Positions 36,813 through 45,726 of a DNA stretch of 64,000 nucleotides are shown here, in pieces. Both the position numbers and the translations under genes were made by a program. The stretch is from the NCBI GenBank assembly GCA_009838035.1, contig VXSK01000004.1, positions 291,035 to 355,034 on the forward strand. Direction: 5' to 3'. Positions within the stretch are counted from its first letter, which is position 1; each line of letters begins with the position of its first letter. Under the pieces are notes generated by a model. It saw nothing but the letters and a program-made list of their open reading frames with translations, did no database searches and had not been told where the DNA came from. The DNA is from Gammaproteobacteria bacterium. Lineage in GTDB: Bacteria; Pseudomonadota; Gammaproteobacteria; Steroidobacterales; Foliamicaceae.

Positions 36813-38785
36813 AGAAGCTGCTGATCGCCAACCGCGGTGAGATCGCCTGCCGCATCATGCGGGGCGCGCGGGCACTCGGCATCCGAACCGTGGCCGTCTG
36901 TTCCGACGCCGATTCCGAGGCCCTCCACACGCGCACGGCCGACGAGGCCGTCCGCATAGGGGGCCTGACCGCGGCCGAGAGCTATCTCGACGTGGAAAAA
37001 ATCATTGGGGCCTGCAAACAGTCGGGCGCGGACGCCCTGCACCCCGGCTACGGGTTTCTTTCCGAAAATGCCCGTTTCGCCGCGGCGGTGGAGGAAGCCG
37101 GCATTGCCTTCGTCGGACCTCCGGCGGAAGCGATCCGGCTTATGGGGGACAAGCTGGAGGCCAAGCGCATCGCCGCCGCAGCCGGCGTTCCCGTGATTCC
37201 CGGCCGCCCCGAGGCTATGGAAAGCGCCGATGCCGCGGCCGAGGCGGCCGCGGATATCGGCTACCCGGTATTGCTGAAGGCCCAGGCCGGTGGCGGCGGG
37301 CGCGGCATGCGGATCGCGCGCGACGAAGCCGAGTGCCGGGCGGGATACGAGCAGGCCGTTCGGGAAGCCGAGGCGGCGTTCGCCGACGGGCGCGTATTCG
37401 TGGAGAAATACCTGGAGCGCCCGCGCCATATCGAAGTTCAGGTTCTGGCCGACGGCCACGGTTCGGTGGTGCATCTTGGAGAGCGCGAGTGCTCGATCCA
37501 GCGCCGCTATCAGAAAGTCATCGAGGAGGCGCCTTCGCCGTTCGTGACGCCGGAAATGCGCTCGGAGATGGGCGAGGCCGCCGTTGCACTGGCGAAGGTG
37601 ATCGGCTACCGCTCCGCCGGCACCGTCGAGTTCGTGGTTGACGCGTCGGGCAGCTTTCACCTGCTGGAAATGAACACCCGGCTGCAGGTGGAGCATCCGA
37701 TCACCGAGTGGATTGCCGGCATCGACCTGGTGCAGTGGATGCTGCGCATTGCCGCGGGGGAAGCGCTGGATTTCACCCAGGACGATGTCGAACTCAACGG
37801 CTGGTCCATGGAAGCCAGGATCTGCGCCGAAGACCCCGAACGGGACTTTCTGCCCGCGGCAGGCCGGCTGGTTCGCTGGCTGCCGCCCGCGGCCGGCCCG
37901 GCGCTGCGGCTGGACGCCGGGGTGGAAGAGGGCGACGAGGCTTCCGTTTACTACGATTCGCTGGTCGCGAAGCTGGTGGTCTACGGACGGGACCGGGACC
38001 AGGCGGCCTCGCGGCTGGCCGCCGCGCTCGATAATTTCGCCGTTGAAGGACCGGCTACGAACGTGCTTTTCCTGGCTTCGCTCGCCCGCCACCCACGGTT
38101 CGTCGCGGGCGATCTCACCACGGCCTTCATCGCCGAGGAATATCCCGAGGGCTTTCGGCCGGGCGCCGATTGCCCGGCCGCGCTGGCGCAGTTGCTGGGC
38201 GCCGTGACGGTCCTGGCCCAGGATCGCGCCGCGCGCCTGATGCCGGAGGAGTGGACGCAGGCCGTGCTGCTGTCCGATGGCGAGGAGATGCCGCTCAAGA
38301 GGAAGTGGGAGAACGGGCGTTTGAGCGTTAGGTTCGGACGACGGGTTTATCGGCTGGAGAGCGGCTGGCGCCCTTACGAGCCTGTCGTGCGGTGCAAGGT
38401 GCGCGTTCCGAAGGCTTCCGGCCTGGCCGGGGACGAATTGTTTTTCGTCGTCCGGCGCGAGGGACTGCGCGTCACGGTCTCGCATGCGGGCGCCAAGCGT
38501 GAGTTCGTGTACCTGCCGCCGCGCTCGGCCCGGCTGAAGGGTCGCATGGCGGCCCGCCCGGCGCATCTGGGCGTCACCGCGCTCAACGCGCCGATGCCCG
38601 GCGTGCTGACGCAGTTGCAGGTGGCGGAAGGCGACGAAGTCAAGACCGGCCAGGAAATCGGGGTCATCGAGGCCATGAAAATGGAAAACAGCCTGCGTTC
38701 GCCCCGCGACGGCCGCATCCGGCAAGTCGCCGTGAGTCCCGGCGACAACCTGGAGACCAATCAGTTCATACTGCGGTACGAATGA
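36809..38785 (+). CDS. pccA: Propionyl/acetyl-CoA carboxylase, biotin carboxylase (alpha) subunit
   Basis: A 658-residue subunit with a biotin carboxylase domain ([36 protein letters not shown]-grasp [28 protein letters not shown]), a linker beta domain and a C-terminal biotinyl domain with the modified Lys in [14 protein letters not shown]. The start is TTG 36809 inside the pccB stop (TTGA); this gives the canonical N-terminus directly. Together with PccB it makes (S)-methylmalonyl-CoA from propionyl-CoA. The stop overlaps the ATG of the fused chaperone-epimerase gene. Confidence 0.94.
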   Translation: MKKLLIANRGEIACRIMRGARALGIRTVAVCSDADSEALHTRTADEAVRIGGLTAAESYLDVEKIIGACKQSGADALHPGYGFLSENARFAAAVEEAGIAFVGPPAEAIRLMGDKLEAKRIAAAAGVPVIPGRPEAMESADAAAEAAADIGYPVLLKAQAGGGGRGMRIARDEAECRAGYEQAVREAEAAFADGRVFVEKYLERPRHIEVQVLADGHGSVVHLGERECSIQRRYQKVIEEAPSPFVTPEMRSEMGEAAVALAKVIGYRSAGTVEFVVDASGSFHLLEMNTRLQVEHPITEWIAGIDLVQWMLRIAAGEALDFTQDDVELNGWSMEARICAEDPERDFLPAAGRLVRWLPPAAGPALRLDAGVEEGDEASVYYDSLVAKLVVYGRDRDQAASRLAAALDNFAVEGPATNVLFLASLARHPRFVAGDLTTAFIAEEYPEGFRPGADCPAALAQLLGAVTVLAQDRAARLMPEEWTQAVLLSDGEEMPLKRKWENGRLSVRFGRRVYRLESGWRPYEPVVRCKVRVPKASGLAGDELFFVVRREGLRVTVSHAGAKREFVYLPPRSARLKGRMAARPAHLGVTALNAPMPGVLTQLQVAEGDEVKTGQEIGVIEAMKMENSLRSPRDGRIRQVAVSPGDNLETNQFILRYE

Positions 38786-40011
38786 GCGGGCAAATCGAAA
38801 CCCTGGCCGAAGGCGTGCTCGCTGGCGATCGCCGCAGCCTGGCGCGCGCGCTGACCCTGGTGGAGTCGGAGCGCGGCGTTGACCGGGATGCGGCCAGCGA
38901 ACTCATCGAGCGACTTCAGGCGGCATCCGACCCGGCCAGGAGAATCGGGATCACGGGCCCGCCCGGCGCGGGCAAGTCCACGCTGATCGAGCAGCTTGGC
39001 CTGCGCTTCGTGGAGGCCGGCAAGCGCGTGTGCGTGCTGGCCGTCGATCCCACCTCGTCACGCACCGGCGGCTCGATCCTGGGGGACAAGACCCGGATGG
39101 CCGAACTGGCGCGCAAGGCCGGCGTGTTCATCCGGCCCTCGCCCACCGGCGACGGCAGCGGCGCCCTAGGCGGCCGAACGCGCGAAGCCCTTACGGTGCT
39201 GGGCAGCGGTCCCTTCGATTACGTGGTGCTTGAAACGGCCGGCTCGGGACAGGCGGATACCGACGTCGCCGGGATGGTGGACGTGCTCGTCCTCTTGCTG
39301 GCGCCCGGCGGCGGGGACGAGTTGCAGGGCATGAAGCGCGGGATTCGGGAACTGGCCGACCTGATCGTCGTAAACAAGGCCGACGGCGAAACGCGTCAAC
39401 TGGCCCGGTCCACGGCGTCCGACTACGCGCGTTCCATCCCCGCGGCGGGGCACGACGCGGTGGTCAGTTGCTCGGCGCTGGAGGGGACCGGCCTGGATGA
39501 GCTCGCGCACCGGATCGCCGATCTGGCCGACTCGGCGCAGGCCGGGCAGGAGGGGGAGCGCGCGCCGGACCGCGATGCATCGGGCGCAATCGGCCGGCTG
39601 AACCACGTGGCGCTGGCCACGGTGGACGTTGAGGAAGCCGCCGCCTTTTATCGCGATGTGCTGGGCGCCGAGGTTTCGGTACCGAAGTCGCTGCCCGAGC
39701 ATGGCGTCACCACGGTCTTTGTCAGATTGCCCAACGGCACGCTGGAGCTGCTGGAACCGTTGGGCGACGATTCGCCGATCAGCGGATTCCTCAAGCGCGC
39801 AACGGCCGGCGGGATGCACCACATCTGTCTGGAAGTCGATGACGTCCTGGCGGCGCGTGACCGGCTGCGCGAGCAGGGTGTGCGCATACTGGGCGACGGC
39901 GAGCCCAGCATCGGCGCGCATGGCCTGCCGGTGCTGTTCCTGCATCCCAAGGACTGCTTCGGGGTGCTGATCGAGCTGGAGGAACGTGCTAGGGTTGGCT
40001 CCGGGAAATAA
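38782..40011 (+). CDS. MeaB-type GTPase fused to methylmalonyl-CoA epimerase
   Basis: A 409-residue two-domain protein. Residues 1-~250 are the G-protein chaperone of B12 mutases (MeaB/ArgK): P-loop GPPGAGKST (59-67), VDPTSSRTGGSILGDKTRM, ETAGSGQADTDVAGMVD (family usually ETVGVGQSE), and NKAD (198-201). After a ~20-residue charged linker, residues 272-400 are a VOC-fold methylmalonyl-CoA epimerase: LNHVALATVDVEEAAAFY, ELLEPLGDDSPISGFL, GMHHICLEV and LHPKDCFGVLIELEE, with likely metal ligands His275, Glu322, His346/347 and Glu398. The fusion joins the mutase's repair partner to the enzyme feeding it. MeaB's usual C-terminal dimerisation arm appears replaced by the epimerase. Confidence 0.92.
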   Translation: MSGQIETLAEGVLAGDRRSLARALTLVESERGVDRDAASELIERLQAASDPARRIGITGPPGAGKSTLIEQLGLRFVEAGKRVCVLAVDPTSSRTGGSILGDKTRMAELARKAGVFIRPSPTGDGSGALGGRTREALTVLGSGPFDYVVLETAGSGQADTDVAGMVDVLVLLLAPGGGDELQGMKRGIRELADLIVVNKADGETRQLARSTASDYARSIPAAGHDAVVSCSALEGTGLDELAHRIADLADSAQAGQEGERAPDRDASGAIGRLNHVALATVDVEEAAAFYRDVLGAEVSVPKSLPEHGVTTVFVRLPNGTLELLEPLGDDSPISGFLKRATAGGMHHICLEVDDVLAARDRLREQGVRILGDGEPSIGAHGLPVLFLHPKDCFGVLIELEERARVGSGK

Positions 40012-40041
40012 GCCGGGGCCGGCGAAAACGAGGAGGTCCTG

Positions 40042-40419
40042 ATGCCGCGGGTATTCATGCTGTTGGCGACGCTGCTGCTGGCGTCATCCGTTTTTCTTGC
40101 AGCTTACGCAACGCACGGTCTTTTCGAGGCCGGCGCTGCCGTCTCGGAGGTGCGTGCCTGGGACTGGGCGAACCAGATGCATGTGGCGCACTCCCTGGGG
40201 TTGCTGGCCGTCGGGTTGATGCTGCGTCGCAGCCCGGACATCGTGTTCTACAAGGTAGCGGGATGGCTGCTGATCGCGGGCATGGCCGTGTTCTCGGGAA
40301 CGATATACATGAAACTGCTCGGAGGCCCCGACTTTGCCCCGCTCACTCCTTATGGCGGGATTATGCTGGCGGTCGCCTGGCTCAGCGCCGCCGCCGGCGT
40401 CTGGCGCGACCTCCGCTAG
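40042..40419 (+). CDS. DUF423 family membrane protein (YgdD-like)
   Basis: A 125-residue protein with four membrane helices. AAYATHGL, NQMHVAHSLGLLAVGLML and GTIYMKLLGGPDFAPLTPYGGIMLAVAWL follow the DUF423 pattern. Function is unknown across the family. A strong ribosome site (GAGGAGG) lies 6 nt before ATG 40042. It is separated by 30 nt from the propionyl-CoA operon, so it may be read through, and it nearly abuts the convergent FabD-like gene. Confidence 0.85.
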   Translation: MPRVFMLLATLLLASSVFLAAYATHGLFEAGAAVSEVRAWDWANQMHVAHSLGLLAVGLMLRRSPDIVFYKVAGWLLIAGMAVFSGTIYMKLLGGPDFAPLTPYGGIMLAVAWLSAAAGVWRDLR

Positions 40420-40420
40420 C

Positions 40421-41377
40421 TTAGTTCAGGGCCAAGGCGTCGTCGGCGTTGATGACGGCGCTGATTTCGGCCTCGTGGCCGGCGGCGCGGCAGTATTTTT
40501 TCAGGATGCCCTGCAGGTTCGGCCGCTTCTCCGCGGGCGTTTCGCCCCGCCCGATCCCGCCACCCAGTTCCAGGAATGACGACACGCCGTTCTCGACCGC
40601 CCACTGCATGCAGCCGACCCAGTTCACCGGGTTGATGAGCTGAAAGAAAAGCCGGGTCCGAACGGCGTCCGGCGCCGCATCGTGCGGCCGGGCCGTGTAG
40701 TTGGACAGCACCGGGAACCGGGGAGCGCGGAACACCGTGCGCTTGAGCACGTCGCGGAACTCCCGCGCCGCCGTCACCATGAGATACGTGTGGAATGCGC
40801 CCTCCGTGGCCAGCGGCGTTCCCCGCTTGCGCGGATAGTTCTCCGCCAGGTCGGCGGCAAGTTGCTCCAGGTCGGCCTGCGTGCCGCCCACGACCGTCTG
40901 GGCCGGCAGGTTCAGGCCGGCGACCTGGCAGCAGTGCCGGTCGGCGAGCTGCCGCGCTTCCTCGGCGTCCATGGCAAGCGCCAGCATGCCGCCTTCGCCG
41001 TATTCGCCCATCAGCCGGCCGCGCTCGCCGACCAGGCGCAGCGCGTCGTCGAATGCCAGCGCCCCGGCCGCAACCAGCGCGCTGTACTCGCCCAGGCTGT
41101 GTCCGGCCGCGGCCTGCGGCGTCAACTCGCCGCCCGACTGCGCTTCCGTCACCCGCAGGCAGGCGATCGAATGGGTCAGCAGCGCCGGCTGCGTATAGCG
41201 GGTCAGCCCGATCTGCCCTTGCGGGTCTTTGAAGCTGAGTTCCCGCATGTCGTAGCCGAGCGCCTCGCCGGCCTCGTCGTAAACCTTGCGGGCCGCGTCG
41301 AAGGCCTCGTATAGATCGCTCCCCATGCCGGCGTACTGGGCGCCCTGGCCGGGGAATACCAGCATTCCCGTGTCCAT
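40421..41377 (-). CDS. Malonyl-CoA:ACP transacylase-like protein (FabD family)
   Basis: A 318-residue acyltransferase with the catalytic motif AAGHSLGEYSALVAAGAL (GHSxG nucleophile), the N-terminal LVFPGQGAQYAGMG, a QPALLTHSIACL helix, and the active-site His in EGAFHTYLMVTAAREF. FabD moves malonyl groups from CoA to ACP. This copy is outside a fab cluster and paired with an aminotransferase, so it may serve a specialised acyl pathway rather than bulk fatty acid synthesis. The start ATG 41377 is 10 nt after the aminotransferase stop; the in-frame upstream part overlaps that gene and is not family sequence. Confidence 0.85.
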   Translation of the reverse strand: MDTGMLVFPGQGAQYAGMGSDLYEAFDAARKVYDEAGEALGYDMRELSFKDPQGQIGLTRYTQPALLTHSIACLRVTEAQSGGELTPQAAAGHSLGEYSALVAAGALAFDDALRLVGERGRLMGEYGEGGMLALAMDAEEARQLADRHCCQVAGLNLPAQTVVGGTQADLEQLAADLAENYPRKRGTPLATEGAFHTYLMVTAAREFRDVLKRTVFRAPRFPVLSNYTARPHDAAPDAVRTRLFFQLINPVNWVGCMQWAVENGVSSFLELGGGIGRGETPAEKRPNLQGILKKYCRAAGHEAEISAVINADDALALN

Positions 41378-41387
41378 GAGTGAAGTC

Positions 41388-42644
41388 TCAGGCTGCCTTT
41401 GCTTGCAGGCGGGAAGCTTCCTCGCCGATGATGCTAAGTCCTTCGAAGACCGAGTCCGCATCGCCGCAGACGTTGACGCGGATGCATTCGCGCTCGTGGG
41501 TCCAGGGCTCTTGCAGGCCGGGGAAGAATTCGTGGCCGGAAAGAATCATCACGCCACGCGATCGCAGGCGCCGGTAGAGGGCCCGGTTGTCGTTCAGCCC
41601 CGGGAACCACAGCCACAGGAACATCGAGCCTTCCGGCTTGTGGATGTAGTAGTCGCAGTTCGTCAGCGTTTCATGGCAAAAACCCACTGCGTCCCGGATC
41701 TTGCGCTGGTAAAACGGCATGATCAGTTCGCGGCTGATCCGCAGCAGTTCGCGGTTCTCCAGCAGCGGCGCGACCAGCGCGGCGCCCGCGGCCCCCACCG
41801 CCAGTTGCGTAAGCGCGTTCACGCGCCCCATGATTTCCGTGACTTCCTCGTTGGCCACGACGATCCCCGTGCGCAGCGCCGGAAGACCGATCTTGGACAG
41901 GCTCATCGTAAGTATGGTGTTGTCGTTCCACTCGGGGCGCTCATTGACGTAGATCATGCCGGGGAAGGGGAAGCCGTAGGCGTTGTCCACGATCAGCGGC
42001 ACCTCCCGTTCCCGCGCCACTTCATCGAGCCGGGCGAGTTCCGACTGGCGAATCACGTTGCCGGTGGGATTGGTGGGCCTGGATACGACGATCGCGCCGA
42101 CGTCCGCGACTTCATCCAGCCCTTCCATGCGCAGGCCGTACTTGAACTGACGGTTGGGGAGCTTGCGGATGATCGAGCGGCGCGAAGCGACATCCGCATC
42201 GTCGGAGAGCAATCCCTTGTAGCCGATGTATTCCGGGCACAGCGGAATGATGATCCGGCGCCGTTTGCCGCCCGGGCCCACGCCGCCGAAGAGGTTGAAG
42301 AGGTAATAGAAGCAAAGCTGGCTGCCCGGCGCCAGGGCAATATTCTTCGCGGTCAGGGGCCAGCCGTATTCCTCGCGCAGCATGTCGGCCAGCGCTTCGC
42401 GGAACCGGGTATCGCCCAGCGGCTCCGAGTAGATCGACGCCATGTTGTCGAAACGGTCGGAGTCGGCGGCGATTTTGGCCAGTTCGGCGCGGAAAATTTC
42501 CCTGACTTCGGGAATAATGGCCGGGTTGCCGCCGCCCAGCCGATACACCTTGTCGACTCCCGGAATGGCGCACGACATGTCTTCCATCAACTCCTTCGCG
42601 CCGCTGTGGGCATTGAAGGTCCTGACAAAATTGGAGTACTGCAT
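41388..42644 (-). CDS. avtA: Valine-pyruvate aminotransferase (AvtA-like)
   Basis: A 418-residue PLP enzyme, near the length of E. coli AvtA (417). It has GGGNPAIIPEVREIF near the N-terminus, RPTNPTGNVI, VDNAYGFPFPGMIYV and the Schiff-base Lys in TMSLSKIGLPALRTGIV, with the terminal GHEFFPGLQEPWTHERECIRVN typical of AvtA. It transfers amino groups between valine/alanine and 2-oxo acids. ATG 42644 is preferred over the adjacent TTG 42647. It leads the FabD-like gene in a two-gene minus-strand unit. Confidence 0.9.
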   Translation of the reverse strand: MQYSNFVRTFNAHSGAKELMEDMSCAIPGVDKVYRLGGGNPAIIPEVREIFRAELAKIAADSDRFDNMASIYSEPLGDTRFREALADMLREEYGWPLTAKNIALAPGSQLCFYYLFNLFGGVGPGGKRRRIIIPLCPEYIGYKGLLSDDADVASRRSIIRKLPNRQFKYGLRMEGLDEVADVGAIVVSRPTNPTGNVIRQSELARLDEVAREREVPLIVDNAYGFPFPGMIYVNERPEWNDNTILTMSLSKIGLPALRTGIVVANEEVTEIMGRVNALTQLAVGAAGAALVAPLLENRELLRISRELIMPFYQRKIRDAVGFCHETLTNCDYYIHKPEGSMFLWLWFPGLNDNRALYRRLRSRGVMILSGHEFFPGLQEPWTHERECIRVNVCGDADSVFEGLSIIGEEASRLQAKAA

Positions 42645-42713
42645 CAAATGATCCTGGCCGGTTCGCTCGCGTGTGGATTATGAACTAGAAAGTGTACTGA
42701 TCTACCATCGGAT

Positions 42714-43430
42714 ATGAGTCTATTCAGGCTGAATTCCAGCATAGCACAGCGGCGTGATTGCGCGCTCGCGCTGGTGTTTCGCCGCCCTCGCGAGCGTCAC
42801 GGCAAACGCCGTCTGGCGGCATCCCTGGAGGAACGGGCCGTCGTGGAGCTCTGCCGGCTGATGCTGGACTGCGCGCTGGAGGACCTTCGGGGTTGGCGCG
42901 GCCCGGTCGTGCTGGTCCCGGAAGATCGCGACGATCTTGACTGGGCGCGCTCCTTGCCGGCGAGGCGACCGGACCGCCCGGCGCCCGTCACGGTGCTTGC
43001 GCAGGGCGCAGGCAACCTGGGCAGGAGGCTGGAAAGGCTGGACCGGGCGCTCGACGCCATGCAATTGACACGCCGGATCTATATCGGCAGCGATGCGCCG
43101 GCGCTCAAGCCGCGGCACTACCGGCGCGTCATCGCCGGCCTTGCCACGCACGACGCGGTGCTGGCGGCCGCCCGCGACGGCGGCGTAACGATGATGGCCA
43201 CGCGTCGGGGCTGGCCTCAACTGGCGCGTCTTCCCTGGGGCACGCCGGGCCTGGCCCATGCATTAAGCGCCGCCTGCCGCAGGACCGGCCGCCCGGCGCT
43301 TGAGATTCCCGGCGGATTCGACGTGGATCGCCGTTCGGACCTGGCGACCCTGGCCCGGGCGCTGCGCGGCGACGCGAGGCCGGCGCGGCGCGAGCTGCAT
43401 CGCTGGATCGCGAGGAACCGGCTGGCCTGA
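42714..43430 (+). CDS. DUF2064/TIGR04282-family glycosyltransferase-like protein
   Basis: A 238-residue protein of the GT-A fold. The FRRPRERHGKRRLAASL segment is the divergent nucleotide-binding start, and YIGSDAPALKPRHYRRVI contains the SDxP motif diagnostic of DUF2064. TIGR04282 members are named for arsenosugar biosynthesis neighbourhoods, though most have no proven role. Its stop overlaps the start of the next glycosyltransferase by 1 nt (TGATG), and the pair TIGR04282/TIGR04283 is a recurrent unit. Neither ArsM nor a radical SAM arsenosugar synthase is seen here. Confidence 0.78.
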   Translation: MSLFRLNSSIAQRRDCALALVFRRPRERHGKRRLAASLEERAVVELCRLMLDCALEDLRGWRGPVVLVPEDRDDLDWARSLPARRPDRPAPVTVLAQGAGNLGRRLERLDRALDAMQLTRRIYIGSDAPALKPRHYRRVIAGLATHDAVLAAARDGGVTMMATRRGWPQLARLPWGTPGLAHALSAACRRTGRPALEIPGGFDVDRRSDLATLARALRGDARPARRELHRWIARNRLA

Positions 43431-44110
43431 TGGACGTTTCCGTCGTCATCCCCGTATACCGCGACCGGCAGGCGCTGGAACGCATGCTGCAGGCGCTCGC
43501 GGGGCTCGATCCGCGGCCTTCGGAGGTCATCGTCGTGGATGGCGGAAGCGAGCCGGAGATCGAGGCGCTTTGCGCAGGGGCGGGCTGCCGCTACCTTGCG
43601 TCCCGCGCCTGCCGCGGTGAGCAGATGGACCGCGGCGCGCGAGCGGCGGCCAATGAGCTGTTGTGGTTTCTGCATGCCGACAACTCGCCGCGGCCGGACT
43701 CCATTTCCGTCATTCGCGCGCACATGCGCCCGGGGACCGTGGGCGGCTGGTTCCGATTCGTTTTCGAAGGCGAGCGTTGCTGGCAGGCGCGGCTGTTGGG
43801 CTTTCTGATCAACCTGCGTGCGCGAACGGGAACGCCGTACGGCGATCAGGGGCTCTTCATGCGCCGCGATGCCTACCGGCAGGCCGGGGGCTTTCCCCCT
43901 CGCGCGCTTTTCGAAGAACCTCCGCTCGTAAAGCGCCTGCGAAAATCGGGCCGGTTCGCACCGGTGCCGGCCGTCCTGGGCGTGTCGGCCCGGCGGTGGA
44001 AGCGTGACGGGTGGTTCAGGCGCAGCCTCGGGAATCGGCTGCTGGCGCTGGCGTATGTCCTGCGCCGTTCCCCCGATGACCTGGCGCGGCGCTATTTTCG
44101 GCGCGGTTAG
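43430..44110 (+). CDS. TIGR04283-family glycosyltransferase (GT2)
   Basis: A 226-residue family 2 glycosyltransferase with VSVVIPVYRDRQALERMLQAL, the nucleotide-binding VIVVDGGSEPEI, LLWFLHADN (DxD-like, His-Ala-Asp) and GTPYGDQGLFMRRDAYRQAGGFP. These match the TIGR04283 group that accompanies DUF2064 proteins. The acceptor and donor are unknown. Its stop lies 7 nt from the convergent SYLF gene's stop. Confidence 0.82.
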   Translation: MDVSVVIPVYRDRQALERMLQALAGLDPRPSEVIVVDGGSEPEIEALCAGAGCRYLASRACRGEQMDRGARAAANELLWFLHADNSPRPDSISVIRAHMRPGTVGGWFRFVFEGERCWQARLLGFLINLRARTGTPYGDQGLFMRRDAYRQAGGFPPRALFEEPPLVKRLRKSGRFAPVPAVLGVSARRWKRDGWFRRSLGNRLLALAYVLRRSPDDLARRYFRRG

Positions 44111-44117
44111 CGCGGGT

Positions 44118-45533
44118 TCAGGTTTCCGGTTCGCAGACCCCGCCCAGAATTTGCGCATCCAGCCATTCGGCGGGCCACTCCGAGGGCGCCGGCGGTCCGG
44201 TGAATTCCGGATCCGGCATACCGGCAATCGACGGTATTGGATCGGGCGACAGGCCGGGAACCTGGAGACCCGGGACGTCCGGAGCGTTCGGGGCGTCCGG
44301 CGTTACCCAGGAGCCTTCATTGGAGGCGATTGTCGCTTCCGGCTCCGGCAAGGCCGGCTTCGGGGGCTGGGGCGCGGAGGGGTCGGGCTTGGCGTCACTC
44401 GCCAGTTTGCCGCCCACGCGTGCGGCCAGTTTCGCTCCCTGCACCTCGGGCTTGTTGCGTATGGAATCTACCGCCAGGTCCTTGGCGCCATCCAGCGCTG
44501 CGTCCACGAGCTTGCCGGCGATCCTGCTGCCGAGACCCGGGCCGGACGATTGATCCCCATTCTGCTGCGGGCTTCCGGGCGGGGGCGTCACCCACGTCCC
44601 CGCCTCAGGCGCGGCGGTCCCGCCAAGGCCATATTGCGGCCCGGAGGCCGAGCCCGGTGCATTGGCGATCGCCCGGGAAGGCGGATTGTCGGCATCAACG
44701 TAGGAGCGCCCCACGCTGCCGCGCGAGTCTTTTCCAGCAGGTTCGCCGGGCGCGGACCTGGCCACGGCTTCGCCGTTCTCATTTCCGGCGAATCGCAAAT
44801 CCACGTCCGATTCGCTTTCGCTGCTTGCCGGGGTCGCTTCCGGCGCTTCCGGCGAAACAGGCGGCACCGACTCGCCGAGAACGATAAGGAAATGCTGCGC
44901 CACAGGTGGCAACTCCACTTCCTCGTCCTCCAGCAGGGTCCTGCCGTCCAGCCCGATGGCGTCGTTGTAGAACTCGACGTTGGAGTCCTTTTCGATCCTG
45001 AGGACGCCTCCCTCCAGCGCCACGCCCGCGAACAGGCCCTTGGAGCGGGCCATCATCACGATCCGGTTCTCCAGCTTGTTGTCCGTGCCGGCAGTCGCGC
45101 TGCCGCCCAGTTCTCCCGCCGCGTAGCCGGCGTCGGCGCCGATCGTGAGCTGCCCGCCGGATATCGCCTCGACGGCCTTCGGGTCCTTGAACACGATCAG
45201 CAATTGCGACATCGACACGCCGAACTGCAGGCCGACGCTGCCGCTGGTGATGCGAACGAAGGCCGGCCTGCTCCAGCTTCCCGACTCAAGCCGCGTGGAC
45301 AGCACGCCGCGGCCATGTTTCACGCCGCCGAAAAGGCCCACCTTCACGAATTCCGGAAAGATCGCCACGGCATGGGCGTTTTCAAGGACGCCCGGGGCGT
45401 CTTCTTCGAGGGGCCCGCGAATTTCCTGCAGGATCGATGCGGAGTGCATCATCCTGTCATTGAGTTTCTCGTCGGCGACCAGTGGCGCCGCGAGCAGAAA
45501 GAGAGTGATTCCAACAACTGCTTTGCGCATCAT
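44118..45533 (-). CDS. SYLF-domain lipid-binding protein with long low-complexity C-terminus
   Basis: A 471-residue exported protein. A signal peptide (AVVGITLFLLAAPLVADE) leads into a SYLF/Ysc84 domain (~residues 22-215) with AIFPEFVKVGLFGGVKHGRGVL, QFGVSMSQLLIVFKDPKAVEAI and GLFAGVALEGGVL, a fold that binds phosphoinositides in eukaryotes and is common in bacterial envelope proteins. Residues ~220-471 are a Pro/Gly/Ala/Ser-rich tail with two related motifs, GTWVTPPP and GSWVTPDA, roughly doubling the usual bacterial length. A good sigma-70-like promoter lies just upstream (45567-45594). Either ATG 45533 or 45530 may start. Confidence 0.85.
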   Translation of the reverse strand: MMRKAVVGITLFLLAAPLVADEKLNDRMMHSASILQEIRGPLEEDAPGVLENAHAVAIFPEFVKVGLFGGVKHGRGVLSTRLESGSWSRPAFVRITSGSVGLQFGVSMSQLLIVFKDPKAVEAISGGQLTIGADAGYAAGELGGSATAGTDNKLENRIVMMARSKGLFAGVALEGGVLRIEKDSNVEFYNDAIGLDGRTLLEDEEVELPPVAQHFLIVLGESVPPVSPEAPEATPASSESESDVDLRFAGNENGEAVARSAPGEPAGKDSRGSVGRSYVDADNPPSRAIANAPGSASGPQYGLGGTAAPEAGTWVTPPPGSPQQNGDQSSGPGLGSRIAGKLVDAALDGAKDLAVDSIRNKPEVQGAKLAARVGGKLASDAKPDPSAPQPPKPALPEPEATIASNEGSWVTPDAPNAPDVPGLQVPGLSPDPIPSIAGMPDPEFTGPPAPSEWPAEWLDAQILGGVCEPET

Positions 45534-45566
45534 CGTTGCCCCAAGGGTGGCGTTGTTGGTTCAGCA

Positions 45567-45594
45567 AATATACATTATTTCATGGGCTTGTCAA
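45567..45594 (-). promoter_or_regulatory. Sigma-70-type promoter of the SYLF gene
   Basis: Read on the minus strand, TTGACA (45594-45589), a 16-nt spacer and TATATT (45572-45567) form a near-consensus -35/-10 pair. The expected start of transcription falls about 27 nt before the SYLF ATG. The surrounding 90 nt is the most AT-rich stretch nearby. Confidence 0.7.
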
Positions 45595-45625
45595 TGATAT
45601 TTATATCACTGTTCAAGCAATTTAA

Positions 45626-45702
45626 TGGTCGGGGTGACTGGATTTGAACCAGCGACTCCTGCCACCCGAAGACAGTGCTCTACCAGGCTGAGCTACACCC
45701 CG
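45626..45702 (-). tRNA. tRNA-Pro (anticodon CGG)
   Basis: On the minus strand the sequence folds as a tRNA: acceptor CGGGGTG with CACCCCG, D-stem GCTC/GAGC, anticodon stem CTGTC/GGCAG with loop TTCGGGT (anticodon CGG, reading CCG), and T-arm GCTGG-TTCAAAT-CCAGT. The discriminator A is followed by an encoded CCA (45626-45628). It lies just downstream of ispB on the same strand. Confidence 0.96.
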
Positions 45703-45726
45703 ACCGTAGGGCTGAATGCACGAATG

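Noticed and set aside
44004..45647. 547-codon plus-strand open frame
   Set aside because: It is antisense to the SYLF gene, which has a signal peptide, domain and promoter.
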